Shown here: positions 1 through 4,865 of the stretch, piece by piece | How positions within the stretch are numbered: the stretch's first letter is position 1 | Layout: each line of letters begins with the position of its first letter | Assembly: GCA_020050775.1 (NCBI GenBank) | Contig: JAGVKC010000053.1 | Span: 1-6,114 of the forward strand | Length of the DNA: 6,114 nt | Source of the DNA: Minisyncoccota bacterium | Lineage (GTDB): Bacteria > Patescibacteriota > Minisyncoccia > Phycocordibacterales > SBAW01 | Direction: 5' to 3' | Translations under genes and position numbers: made by a program | Notes under the pieces: model-generated | What the model saw: the letters and a program-made list of their open reading frames with translations, nothing else | What the model was told of the DNA's origin: nothing | The model's database searches: none

Positions 1-519
1 AACCGAACCAAGTTCTAGCAATTTGGTTCTAAACCAGCATAGATTCTTCTGCTCTGCCGTTTCGGGGTTTAAGTAGTGGTCAGCGTCGACCAATTCATCA
101 GGAGGCGTGAAGCGTCCTTCAAGAACATAGTCAGCGATGAATTCCGCTACCTGGACTGCCACCTCGTCATACATCTCATGGTCTTCAAGTTCTGAATACC
201 ACGAGAACATGTTCGGATGCCTTACAACTCCGCAGATGGTCTTGCCACCCCAGTACGACTTGTTCGCACGAACGCGATTAAGCGTTACGTGCGCGATCAT
301 CGCTTGGCCGAAGTAGGATTCGCCGCGTCCTTCAAAATAGATATTTTGAACGAGGCATTTCCGTTGCTCTGAATCCATGCGCGGACGTACCGTGATGGTG
401 ACAGAGTTTGTGGTCAGCTCCAGCTCGGCTTGCGCTTCGCTGTAGGAATCAATCGTGTACGGAAGCGCTGTGAGCACTCCCAGCAGCGGCCCCAACAGGA
501 GCCAGTACAGAGTACGCAT
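1..519 (-). CDS. SleB/Hydrolase_2-family cell-wall hydrolase, secreted (3' end cut by the window edge)
   Basis: The 173 readable codons have no stop and run off the left edge, so the C-terminus is missing. Residues about 4-19 (YWLLLGPLLGVLTALP region) form a hydrophobic segment after an Arg, read as a signal peptide or N-terminal anchor, so the protein probably acts in the envelope. Residues about 55-150 match the Hydrolase_2 (SleB/CwlJ) pattern: NIYFEGRGES (59-68) corresponds to the family's YxEARGE block with its conserved Glu residues, followed by GQAMIAHVTLNRV (72-84), TICGVV (94-99), MFSW (104-107) and ADHYLNP (146-152). Family members cleave peptidoglycan glycan strands, classically as spore cortex-lytic enzymes; here a general wall-remodelling or cell-separation role is inferred, since nothing suggests sporulation. 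The start was chosen because GGAGA (527-531) sits 7 nt upstream of the ATG. The gene has its own strong promoter and is separated from the upstream operon by a hairpin. Confidence 0.82.
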   Translation of the reverse strand, partial: MRTLYWLLLGPLLGVLTALPYTIDSYSEAQAELELTTNSVTITVRPRMDSEQRKCLVQNIYFEGRGESYFGQAMIAHVTLNRVRANKSYWGGKTICGVVRHPNMFSWYSELEDHEMYDEVAVQVAEFIADYVLEGRFTPPDELVDADHYLNPETAEQKNLCWFRTKLLELGSV

Positions 520-526
520 TAAAAAA

Positions 527-531
527 TCTCC
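527..531 (-). promoter_or_regulatory. Shine-Dalgarno site of the cell-wall hydrolase gene
   Basis: On the minus strand GGAGA lies 7 nt before the ATG whose A is at 519. It fixes the start of the hydrolase gene. It is one of only two clear SD sites in the window; the metabolic operon lacks them. Confidence 0.7.
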
Positions 532-563
532 GCATCAGTTGTACAAGAACTTACTTCCTCTCT

Positions 564-593
564 ATTATAGCACGACAAAAGGCCTTTTGTCAA
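564..593 (-). promoter_or_regulatory. Consensus sigma70-type promoter for the cell-wall hydrolase gene
   Basis: On the minus strand a perfect -35 box TTGACA (588-593) is followed by an 18-nt spacer and a perfect -10 box TATAAT (564-569). The -10 box is preceded by TGC, giving an extended -10. Transcription would begin near 557, leaving a leader of about 38 nt before the ATG at 519. Both hexamers match the consensus exactly, so strong basal activity is expected. Most of the spacer and the -35 box are inside the palindrome/hairpin at 574-607. Confidence 0.82.
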
Positions 594-607
594 GTACAAA
601 AGGCCTT
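574..607. repeat. 18-bp perfect palindrome plus 12-bp direct repeat inside the promoter
   Basis: GACAAAAGGCCTTTTGTC at 574-591 is a perfect 18-bp palindrome located mostly in the spacer between the -35 and -10 boxes. The 12-mer ACAAAAGGCCTT occurs twice in direct orientation, at 575-586 and 596-607, exactly 21 bp apart (two helical turns). The second copy also pairs with the middle of the palindrome to form the terminator hairpin. The arrangement could be only a by-product of the terminator sequence, or it could be an operator; the sequence alone does not decide. Confidence 0.6.
579..607 (-). terminator. Hairpin terminator after the pentose-phosphate operon
   Basis: Minus-strand RNA can fold a perfect 12-bp stem (AAGGCCTTTTGT / ACAAAAGGCCTT, arms 596-607 and 579-590) with the 5-nt loop ACTTG at 591-595. 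It lies 12 nt past the stop of the 56-aa gene. The U tract is short (TT beyond the stem, then GTCG), so termination may be partial. The stem resembles the AAAAGGCC...GGCCTTTT stem of the other terminator at 4831-4858, which supports a terminator role. On the plus strand no T tract follows. Confidence 0.65.
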
Positions 608-619
608 GCTGTATAAGGG

Positions 620-790
620 TTATTCCAGGTCGTAGAGCTGTGAGGCTATAGCTTTCTCTACCGGGTTCATGCCGGTCGCAGCCTTCCACACCATAAGCCC
701 CGCACCGAGCGCCACTGCACCGACGAACATAAGCGCGATAAACGAGTTAATGTTGCTGCGCAAGAATGTGGCTTGTCCGCTGGTGATCAT
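620..790 (-). CDS. 56-aa single-span membrane protein coupled to tktC
   Basis: The ATG overlaps the tktC stop as ATGA (787-790) and the frame runs 56 codons to TAA at 620-622. Residues about 14-36 (NSFIALMFVGAVALGAGLMVW region) form one hydrophobic, Gly/Ala-rich transmembrane helix. A polar N-terminus (MITSGQATFLRS) precedes it, and a short tail (KAATGMNPVEKAIASQLYDLE) follows that looks amphipathic and acidic at its end. There is no SD, so translation is probably coupled to termination of tktC. I recognise no family and no catalytic motif. Support for a real gene: the exact stop/start overlap seen at other junctions of this operon, a clean membrane-protein composition, and a hairpin terminator right after the stop. 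Function is unknown; a membrane tether or small regulator are only guesses. Confidence 0.72.
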   Translation of the reverse strand: MITSGQATFLRSNINSFIALMFVGAVALGAGLMVWKAATGMNPVEKAIASQLYDLE

Positions 791-1779
791 ATAGTTTTAC
801 GTGCGACTACTTTTTTAATTGCGGCAACTACTGCTGCTGCGTCAAGCCCGTAATGCGGAAGCAGTTCTTTCATCTCCCCCGACTGGCCAAACTTATCTTT
901 CACACCCACAAATTCTTGCGGCACCGGAAATTCTTGTGCAAGCACTTCTGCAACCGCGCTTCCTAAACCGCCCGCCACTTGATGCTCTTCTACTGTAACA
1001 ATTGCTCCTGTTGCTTTTGCGGCAGCTACTATAGCCTCGCGATCCAAGGGTTTAATGGTGTGCATGTTTATGACTGTGACAGGAATCGCATGTTCAAGTT
1101 CTTTTGCAGCAAGAAGTGCCTGGTACACAAGAGGCCCAGTTGCTATAACCGTTACATCAGCCGGGTGGTCAGACTCCCACATAGTCTGCGCCTTCCCTAT
1201 TTCAAATGATGTGTCTGCTGTGGTTATAACCGGCGTTTTCTCGCGACCAAAGCGCAAGTAGACCGGACCGTTATGCGCCGCCGCAGCCAGTGTTGCCTTG
1301 TGCGCTTCCACGCTGTCGCATGGCGAAAGCACCGTCATGTTCGGCTGCACGCGCATGAGCGCCAAGTCTTCAAGTGCTTGGTGCGTAGCGCCGTCGGGAC
1401 CTACCGAAATACCTGCGTGCATACCGCCGATTTTGACCGGCACATTGTTAAGAGAAATTGTCGTGCGAATTTGTTCGTTGTTGCGGCCTGGAGAAAATGC
1501 TGCGTATGAGGTGATGAATGGAATTTTGCCGTAGTTAGCAAGCCCCGACGCAACCGTTGCCAAGTTCTGCTCCGCAACACCCAATTCTATGTATCGTTTA
1601 GGATATTTTTCTTTAAATGCCAAAACGCGCGTTGACTCCGCGAGGTCTGCACACAACACAACTACTTTTTCGTTGCTCTCGCCGAGCTCCAAGAGGGCTG
1701 TACCAAACCCGTCGCGCGTCGCGGCCGACTCTGGTTTTTGGAATATATTCTCTGCGAGCTTTGCGTCTGGCTGCATCAT
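787..1779 (-). CDS. tktC: Transketolase, C-terminal subunit (pyrimidine-binding and C-terminal domains)
   Basis: This is the second half of a split transketolase. With the N-terminal subunit encoded upstream it should form the thiamine-diphosphate enzyme that moves two-carbon ketol units between sugar phosphates in the cytoplasm. Residues about 20-185 are the Pyr domain: IELGVAEQN (64-72) holds the conserved Glu70 expected to contact the TPP aminopyrimidine, and GPDGATHQALEDLALMR (127-143) is a transketolase/DXS family signature. Residues about 205-325 are the C-terminal domain, with VTVEEHQVAGGLGSAVAE (261-278). At 330 aa the length fits other stand-alone C-terminal halves. Two Met codons begin the frame; the first is chosen because it makes a 4-nt ATGA overlap with the PPC gene's stop. 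No SD is visible. Deoxyxylulose-phosphate synthase or a pyruvate dehydrogenase beta subunit are related alternatives, but the partner gene argues for transketolase. Confidence 0.93.
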   Translation of the reverse strand: MMQPDAKLAENIFQKPESAATRDGFGTALLELGESNEKVVVLCADLAESTRVLAFKEKYPKRYIELGVAEQNLATVASGLANYGKIPFITSYAAFSPGRNNEQIRTTISLNNVPVKIGGMHAGISVGPDGATHQALEDLALMRVQPNMTVLSPCDSVEAHKATLAAAAHNGPVYLRFGREKTPVITTADTSFEIGKAQTMWESDHPADVTVIATGPLVYQALLAAKELEHAIPVTVINMHTIKPLDREAIVAAAKATGAIVTVEEHQVAGGLGSAVAEVLAQEFPVPQEFVGVKDKFGQSGEMKELLPHYGLDAAAVVAAIKKVVARKTI

Positions 1780-2201
1780 AGCTTTAACAATTTTAGCCCA
1801 ATAGTGTCATCATGTTCACGCGTAAGCGGCACGTTAAACGGCGTTAGATATACCTCCAGCGTCACTGCAACTTCCGCTTCTTTCAAGTGTGCGCCGACGC
1901 AGGAAAGCGAGTCATCCATTGCAGAGAGAACTACATGTGCGTGGATGAACGGTTTGCCTTCAACGAGCGCGATATTTCCGCTCATGCTTGCGACTTCCCT
2001 GTCTTCAGTAAACGTTTTAAAGAAGTATTCGCGCTTCGCAAGGTTGTAGTAGCCGATTTCTGCATTTTTGACCGCGCCTACTGCGTTCAATACCCCGCCC
2101 TTAATACCCCTGCGTTCGCAGAAATCAGTGAGTGTCACCATAACTTTCTCACCTTTAGTGAGTTTTATAAGAAACCCTAGTTCTACGTCTCGTACGTCCA
2201 T
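1776..2201 (-). CDS. PPC/DUF296-domain protein (stand-alone)
   Basis: The 141-aa product is a single PPC (plants and prokaryotes conserved, DUF296) domain. Visible features are the opening strand ELGFLIKLTKGE (7-18), FCERRGIKGGVLNAVGAV (27-44), the central IGYYN (49-53), SGNIALVEGKPFIHAHVVLS (74-93) and VGAHL (102-106), then the last strands ending LKLLKL. His87, His89 and His105 are at the conserved positions that form a metal-site-like cluster in structures of family members. Bacterial and archaeal homologues are often labelled DNA-binding because plant PPC domains occur with AT-hooks; here there is no AT-hook, so DNA binding is not supported by the sequence. The ATG at 2201 is 1 nt past the tktN stop and starts the domain correctly; a longer reading would extend into tktN. 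It ends in a 4-nt overlap with tktC. The position between two transketolase subunits suggests a role tied to that enzyme or its products (inference). Confidence 0.88.
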   Translation of the reverse strand: MDVRDVELGFLIKLTKGEKVMVTLTDFCERRGIKGGVLNAVGAVKNAEIGYYNLAKREYFFKTFTEDREVASMSGNIALVEGKPFIHAHVVLSAMDDSLSCVGAHLKEAEVAVTLEVYLTPFNVPLTREHDDTIGLKLLKL

Positions 2202-2202
2202 A

Positions 2203-3060
2203 CTATTGGTGTTCGCCCATAATTTTGCCTTTAAGGGTGCGCAGCTCTGCAAGGAACTTCTCTGCCTCTTCTTTCTTGGGCGGCTTGCCGTGCCAGGTGT
2301 AGTCGAATTCTATGTCTTTGATGCCTTTGCCTGGAATAGTGTGCGCCAGAATGAGTGTAGGTTTTTCATGTATTGCTTTTGCCTGTTCTACCGCATCGAC
2401 TATCTCGCGGATGTTGTGACCGTCTATCTCTATAACGTGCCAATTAAATGCCTCATATTTTGCACGCAAACCTTCCAGAGGCATTACGTCTTCGGTCATG
2501 CCGTTAATCTGAATATTATTTCGGTCGATAACGCCTGTGAGATTCGAGAGCTTGTTGGCACCCGCAAACATAACCGACTCCCAGATGTTTCCGGTGTCTT
2601 GCTCGCCGTCGCTCATGAGACAATACGTTTGGAATTTTTTACCATCCATGCGCGCACCATAGGCAATGCCGGCAGCCTGGCCAAGTCCCGAACCCAAGGG
2701 GCCAGAGGTAGTTTCTACGCCGGGAAGCTTTTCTCGCTCAGGATGTCCTTGCAGACGCGAGCCAAACTTACGCAGCGTGAGACATTCTTCTACAGGAAAA
2801 TATCCTGCGTGCGCCATTGCAGCGTAGCGCACCGGGACAATATGCCCGTTTGAAAGAATTAAGCGATCTCGCTCTTCCCACTCTGGGTGTTTGGGGTCGT
2901 GGCGAAGTATACGGAAATAAAAGGCTGCAAAAATGTCAGCCATGCCCAAGGGACCTGCTGTGTGGCCAGAACCTGCTGCCACGAGCATCTCGATAATAGT
3001 TTCGCGAATCGCTTCTGCCTTTAGTTCTACCTCGCGTATGTCGTGTTCGTTAATGCTCAT
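2203..3060 (-). CDS. tktN: Transketolase, N-terminal subunit (TPP-binding domain)
   Basis: This 285-aa protein is the thiamine-diphosphate (PP) domain of transketolase. Visible motifs are AAGSGHTAGPLGMADIF (28-44), LILSNGHIVPVRYAAMA (67-83), LQGHPE (103-108), TTSGPLGSGLGQAAGIAYG (117-135), and the Mg/TPP motif LMSDGEQDTGNIWES (148-162) with Asp151 and the downstream Asn181/182 (DRNNIQ). HTIPGKG (240-246) follows the usual active-site His region. Two variations are noted: GHTAG where many transketolases have GHPGG, and SDG for the more common GDG. I chose the ATG at 3060 because it begins the family-typical N-terminus and overlaps rpe by 11 nt; the frame could open 17 codons earlier but would lie wholly inside rpe. 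No clear SD. It should assemble with the tktC product; the stop is 1 nt from the PPC gene's start. Confidence 0.93.
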   Translation of the reverse strand: MSINEHDIREVELKAEAIRETIIEMLVAAGSGHTAGPLGMADIFAAFYFRILRHDPKHPEWEERDRLILSNGHIVPVRYAAMAHAGYFPVEECLTLRKFGSRLQGHPEREKLPGVETTSGPLGSGLGQAAGIAYGARMDGKKFQTYCLMSDGEQDTGNIWESVMFAGANKLSNLTGVIDRNNIQINGMTEDVMPLEGLRAKYEAFNWHVIEIDGHNIREIVDAVEQAKAIHEKPTLILAHTIPGKGIKDIEFDYTWHGKPPKKEEAEKFLAELRTLKGKIMGEHQ

Positions 3061-3739
3061 TGGCTTTCTTTGAAAGTGCGCGGTATGCGGCGACCGGGTC
3101 TTCTGCGGCAAAAATGGAAGAGCCTGCTACGAGGCGCGTCGCGCCAGCCTCTACCAACGGGCGCACTGTCCTCATGTTAACAGAGCCATCCACCTGGACT
3201 TCTATGTCAGGGTACTGCATGCGTACGGCAGAAATAAGTGCGAGCGCTTTTTCATCAAACGGCTGTCCTTGGAAACCAACCCTTGCTATACCCATGACTT
3301 GCACATAGTCTACAAATCCTTCGAACACTGAGAGGGCGCTTGCGTCCAGCTCTGTACTGAGTGCCACTCCAACGAGGATTTTAAGTTCTCCTTCTCGATA
3401 TTTCTGTAATGTTTCTACTGCTTCTCCTGCACCTTGCGCATCTGCATGTATAAGCATGCGCGCTGCGCCGGCTTGTATATATTTTTCAACATCCTCTGCA
3501 CAGTTGTGAGCCATGATGTCGAACTCGAAATCAAACTCTTCCCAGTGAGGTAGTCCCTCTTCTTCCGATGCAAGGCTCTCGAAGGAATCCGGGTCGCTGT
3601 AGGGCCACGTAACATTCGGCGCATACGCTCCATCCACTACGTCTACCTGCACTTCGCGCGCAACGCCTTTAATATGCTCGAGCGATTCTGCGAGGTCATC
3701 AAAATCTTTAGGAAGAATGGCGGGGATGATGTCTATCAT
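3050..3739 (-). CDS. rpe: Ribulose-phosphate 3-epimerase-like TIM-barrel protein (divergent)
   Basis: The 229-aa protein has the Rpe layout: IPAILPKDF (5-13) for the usual PSIL-S-ADF, VQVDVVDGAYAPNVTW (30-45) for HVDVMDG..VPN, GVALSTEL (124-131), YVQVMGIARVGFQGQPF (145-161) for the MTVxPGFGGQ.F loop, VQVDGSVN (181-188) and AGATRLVAGSSIF (198-210), the phosphate-binding end. The epimerase converts ribulose-5-P and xylulose-5-P and uses a divalent metal held by His-Asp-His-Asp. Here the Asp ligands are present (Asp33, Asp184), but the first His is Gln31 and the second falls on Asp74 (FDIM). The stretch at 45-75 is also longer and more acidic than usual. Gene context (rpiB before, transketolase after) supports the epimerase role despite these changes. 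It overlaps rpiB by 4 nt (ATGA) and has no SD. Another phosphosugar TIM-barrel activity is possible. Confidence 0.85.
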   Translation of the reverse strand: MIDIIPAILPKDFDDLAESLEHIKGVAREVQVDVVDGAYAPNVTWPYSDPDSFESLASEEEGLPHWEEFDFEFDIMAHNCAEDVEKYIQAGAARMLIHADAQGAGEAVETLQKYREGELKILVGVALSTELDASALSVFEGFVDYVQVMGIARVGFQGQPFDEKALALISAVRMQYPDIEVQVDGSVNMRTVRPLVEAGATRLVAGSSIFAAEDPVAAYRALSKKANEH

Positions 3740-4173
3740 GAAAGTTCTGCTATACGGCGAATGTGGCGTTCATCGTTGCTAAACGGTGTAGACAGCCACA
3801 AGGACACCGCTTCTTTTGCTTCATGTGTGGAGAGAAAGCGCGCACCGAGCGAAAGTACATTGGCGTCATTATGTTCGCGGGAAAGCCGCAGAATGTCTGT
3901 CGTACAACCGTAATACACTACTGCGCGCACGCCTGACACACGGTTACACACAATAGCTTCGCCTTGGCCTGAGCCGCCAATAGCAATGCCCATAGCGCCT
4001 TTATTTTCAGATACCTTCTGTGCAAGTGGTGCAATAGTGTTCGGGTAATCGTCTTCCGGTTGGAGTGTTGCGGGTCCGAGGTCTTCAACATCGTGGCCTC
4101 CGGCGCGCAGATGCTCTACGAGCACGCCCTTTAGTTCAAACCCGGCATGGTCCGAAGCAATGAACAATTTCAT
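3736..4173 (-). CDS. rpiB: Ribose-5-phosphate isomerase B
   Basis: The 145-aa product is a full-length RpiB/LacAB-family isomerase interconverting ribose-5-P and ribulose-5-P. Motifs: SDHAGFELK (7-15) with Asp8/His9, DYPN (42-45), AIGGSGQGEAIVCNRVSGVRA (64-84), LSREHNDANVLSLGAR (98-112) with His101/Asn102/Arg112, and RHIRRI (136-141). Enzymes of the E. coli type have a catalytic Cys in CGTGIG; here that position is Gly66, and the loop reads GGSGQGE with Ser68 and Glu72. This matches the Mycobacterium tuberculosis type, in which a Glu serves as the base. The gene is first in the operon. Its ATG lies 6 nt after a -10-like box, so the message probably begins at the start codon; no SD is present. 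It overlaps rpe by 4 nt. Confidence 0.95.
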   Translation of the reverse strand: MKLFIASDHAGFELKGVLVEHLRAGGHDVEDLGPATLQPEDDYPNTIAPLAQKVSENKGAMGIAIGGSGQGEAIVCNRVSGVRAVVYYGCTTDILRLSREHNDANVLSLGARFLSTHEAKEAVSLWLSTPFSNDERHIRRIAELS

Positions 4174-4179
4174 GGCTTT

Positions 4180-4188
4180 ATTCTACCA
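4180..4188 (-). promoter_or_regulatory. Extended -10 promoter of the rpiB operon (leaderless)
   Basis: On the minus strand TGG-TAGAAT (4188 down to 4180) is an extended -10 element; no convincing -35 box is seen at 16-18 nt. The hexamer ends 6 nt before the rpiB ATG, so a start 7 nt after it falls on the A of the ATG at 4173. This predicts a leaderless mRNA. gap has the same geometry at 5883-5888. Confidence 0.65.
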
Positions 4189-4216
4189 TCGCGCTTTAAC
4201 TACGTATGTGTTGATA

Positions 4217-4244
4217 TTGCTTATCTTGAAAAATGTGGTATCTT
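4217..4244 (+). promoter_or_regulatory. Possible promoter of the 183-aa gene
   Basis: TGG-TATCTT (4236-4244) resembles an extended -10 box, with a poor TTGCTT -35 candidate (4217-4222) 16 nt upstream; TTGATA at 4211-4216 is a better hexamer but sits too far away (22 nt). Transcription would begin near 4251, giving a leader of about 25 nt that contains the SD. The match is weak; the main support is that a divergent gene must be transcribed from this 102-bp gap. Confidence 0.4.
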
Positions 4245-4264
4245 CCCTGCAGACTACGAACCAG

Positions 4265-4270
4265 AGGAGG
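4265..4270 (+). promoter_or_regulatory. Strong Shine-Dalgarno site that decides a GTG start
   Basis: AGGAGG lies 5 nt before GTG at 4276. The reading frame is open back to an ATG at 4147, but that start would overlap rpiB on the other strand and the assigned promoters, so the GTG with this SD is the better start. Confidence 0.8.
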
Positions 4271-4275
4271 AATCC

Positions 4276-4827
4276 GTGGAAAAAATTCGCATTGCTATCC
4301 TCGGCAACGAGAGGCTGCTCCCCCGCATACAGCCAGTACTTGAGAAAGGTATTAATTGGTGGATGCTCGCGGGAGACTATGAAATTCTTAGCGTCTCAAT
4401 ACCAGAAATTGTTGAACGCGAAGAAGACAAAAAGGTGTGGGAACCTGTCTACAATCACGGTGAAAGCGCCGAGACTCAATCGCTTCAGATAGGTTCTGCC
4501 TACACACAATCGGCCCTGAAGAACGACAAGACACTCGATATGGCGCTTGTCATTACGTCGATGGGAGACTACGGATCGCAGGCAAATATCAGGTTGCAAT
4601 CCTACTTCAACGGCCAGTACGTGAGTGTTGCCGCCCTCACTGCGCGAATGGGAGGTAGCGAAGGGGGTCTTATGACATATTCCAGTACTTTCAAGACCGG
4701 CTACAACGGCCATAGCAGATTGGCTGCTGGCCAGGCAGAGGAAATGGCCGAAATAGTCGTTGCCGCTGTCGCAAAAAGCTGGGGTGTCGACTTCGCCCGC
4801 AAACGCGTGACGCTAATCGCCGCATAA
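4276..4827 (+). CDS. Hypothetical protein, 183 aa, unrecognised family
   Basis: The only plus-strand gene of the window, divergent from rpiB and convergent with gap. The GTG start is supported by AGGAGG at 4265-4270; the stop TAA is 3 nt before the terminator stem. No signal peptide or membrane helix is seen, so a soluble cytoplasmic protein is expected. The sequence looks alpha/beta: strand-like EKIRIAILG at 2-10, a tryptophan pair at 28-29 (GINWWMLAGDYE), a charged segment EREEDKKVWE (47-56), strand DMALVITSMGDYGSQ (88-102), strand QYVSVAALTARMGG (114-127), then a Gly/Ser/Tyr-rich loop GGSEGGLMTYSSTFKTGYNGH (126-146) and a final Ala-rich helix (148-170). The GDYGSQ and GGSEGG stretches could be ligand-binding loops, but I cannot assign a family or activity. 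Its neighbours in sugar-phosphate metabolism give only a weak hint. Confidence 0.85.
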   Translation: MEKIRIAILGNERLLPRIQPVLEKGINWWMLAGDYEILSVSIPEIVEREEDKKVWEPVYNHGESAETQSLQIGSAYTQSALKNDKTLDMALVITSMGDYGSQANIRLQSYFNGQYVSVAALTARMGGSEGGLMTYSSTFKTGYNGHSRLAAGQAEEMAEIVVAAVAKSWGVDFARKRVTLIAA

Positions 4828-4830
4828 ATC

Positions 4831-4865
4831 AAAAGGCCGCTCAGATGAGCGGCCTTTTCTTTTTG
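4831..4865. terminator. Bidirectional intrinsic terminator between convergent genes
   Basis: A perfect 12-bp stem AAAAGGCCGCTC / GAGCGGCCTTTT (4831-4842 and 4847-4858) with a 4-nt AGAT loop is followed on the plus strand by CTTTTTG. On the minus strand the same stem ends in TTTT and follows the gap stop codon closely. It can therefore end both the 183-aa gene (stop at 4827) and gap (stop at 4866-4868). Confidence 0.92.

Larger units (their letters stand above)
620..4173 (-). other. Six-gene operon: non-oxidative pentose phosphate branch
   Basis: rpiB, rpe, tktN, the PPC gene, tktC and the 56-aa membrane protein are read in that order with junctions of -4, -11, +1, -4 and -4 nt. Such packing implies one transcript from the promoter at 4180-4188 and translational coupling throughout, since none of the internal starts has a convincing SD. 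The hairpin at 579-607 marks the end. Transaldolase is not encoded here. The encoded enzymes suffice to make ribose-5-P from fructose-6-P and glyceraldehyde-3-P, releasing erythrose-4-P. Confidence 0.85.

Noticed and set aside
2202..2252. 17-codon N-terminal extension of the PPC protein
   Set aside because: It overlaps the end of tktN in another frame; the ATG at 2201 gives the usual PPC-domain start.
2068..2853. Plus-strand open frame of 261 codons
   Set aside because: It lies antisense to tktN and the PPC gene, which have clear family motifs. Its product is Cys/Phe-rich without recognisable domains and has no SD.
3061..3111. 17-codon N-terminal extension of tktN
   Set aside because: The extension (MPQKTRSPHTA...) lies entirely inside rpe and does not resemble transketolase N-termini; the ATG at 3060 fits the family start.
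4147..4275. N-terminal extension of the 183-aa protein to an ATG at 4147
   Set aside because: It would overlap rpiB on the other strand and read through the divergent promoter region. The GTG at 4276 has a strong SD at correct spacing.
4831..4858. Possible mobile or dispersed repeat shared with 574-607 (AAAAGGCC/GGCCTTTT)
   Set aside because: Similarity is limited to the 8-nt stem ends typical of terminators; loop and inner stem differ and no target duplications or transposase are present.
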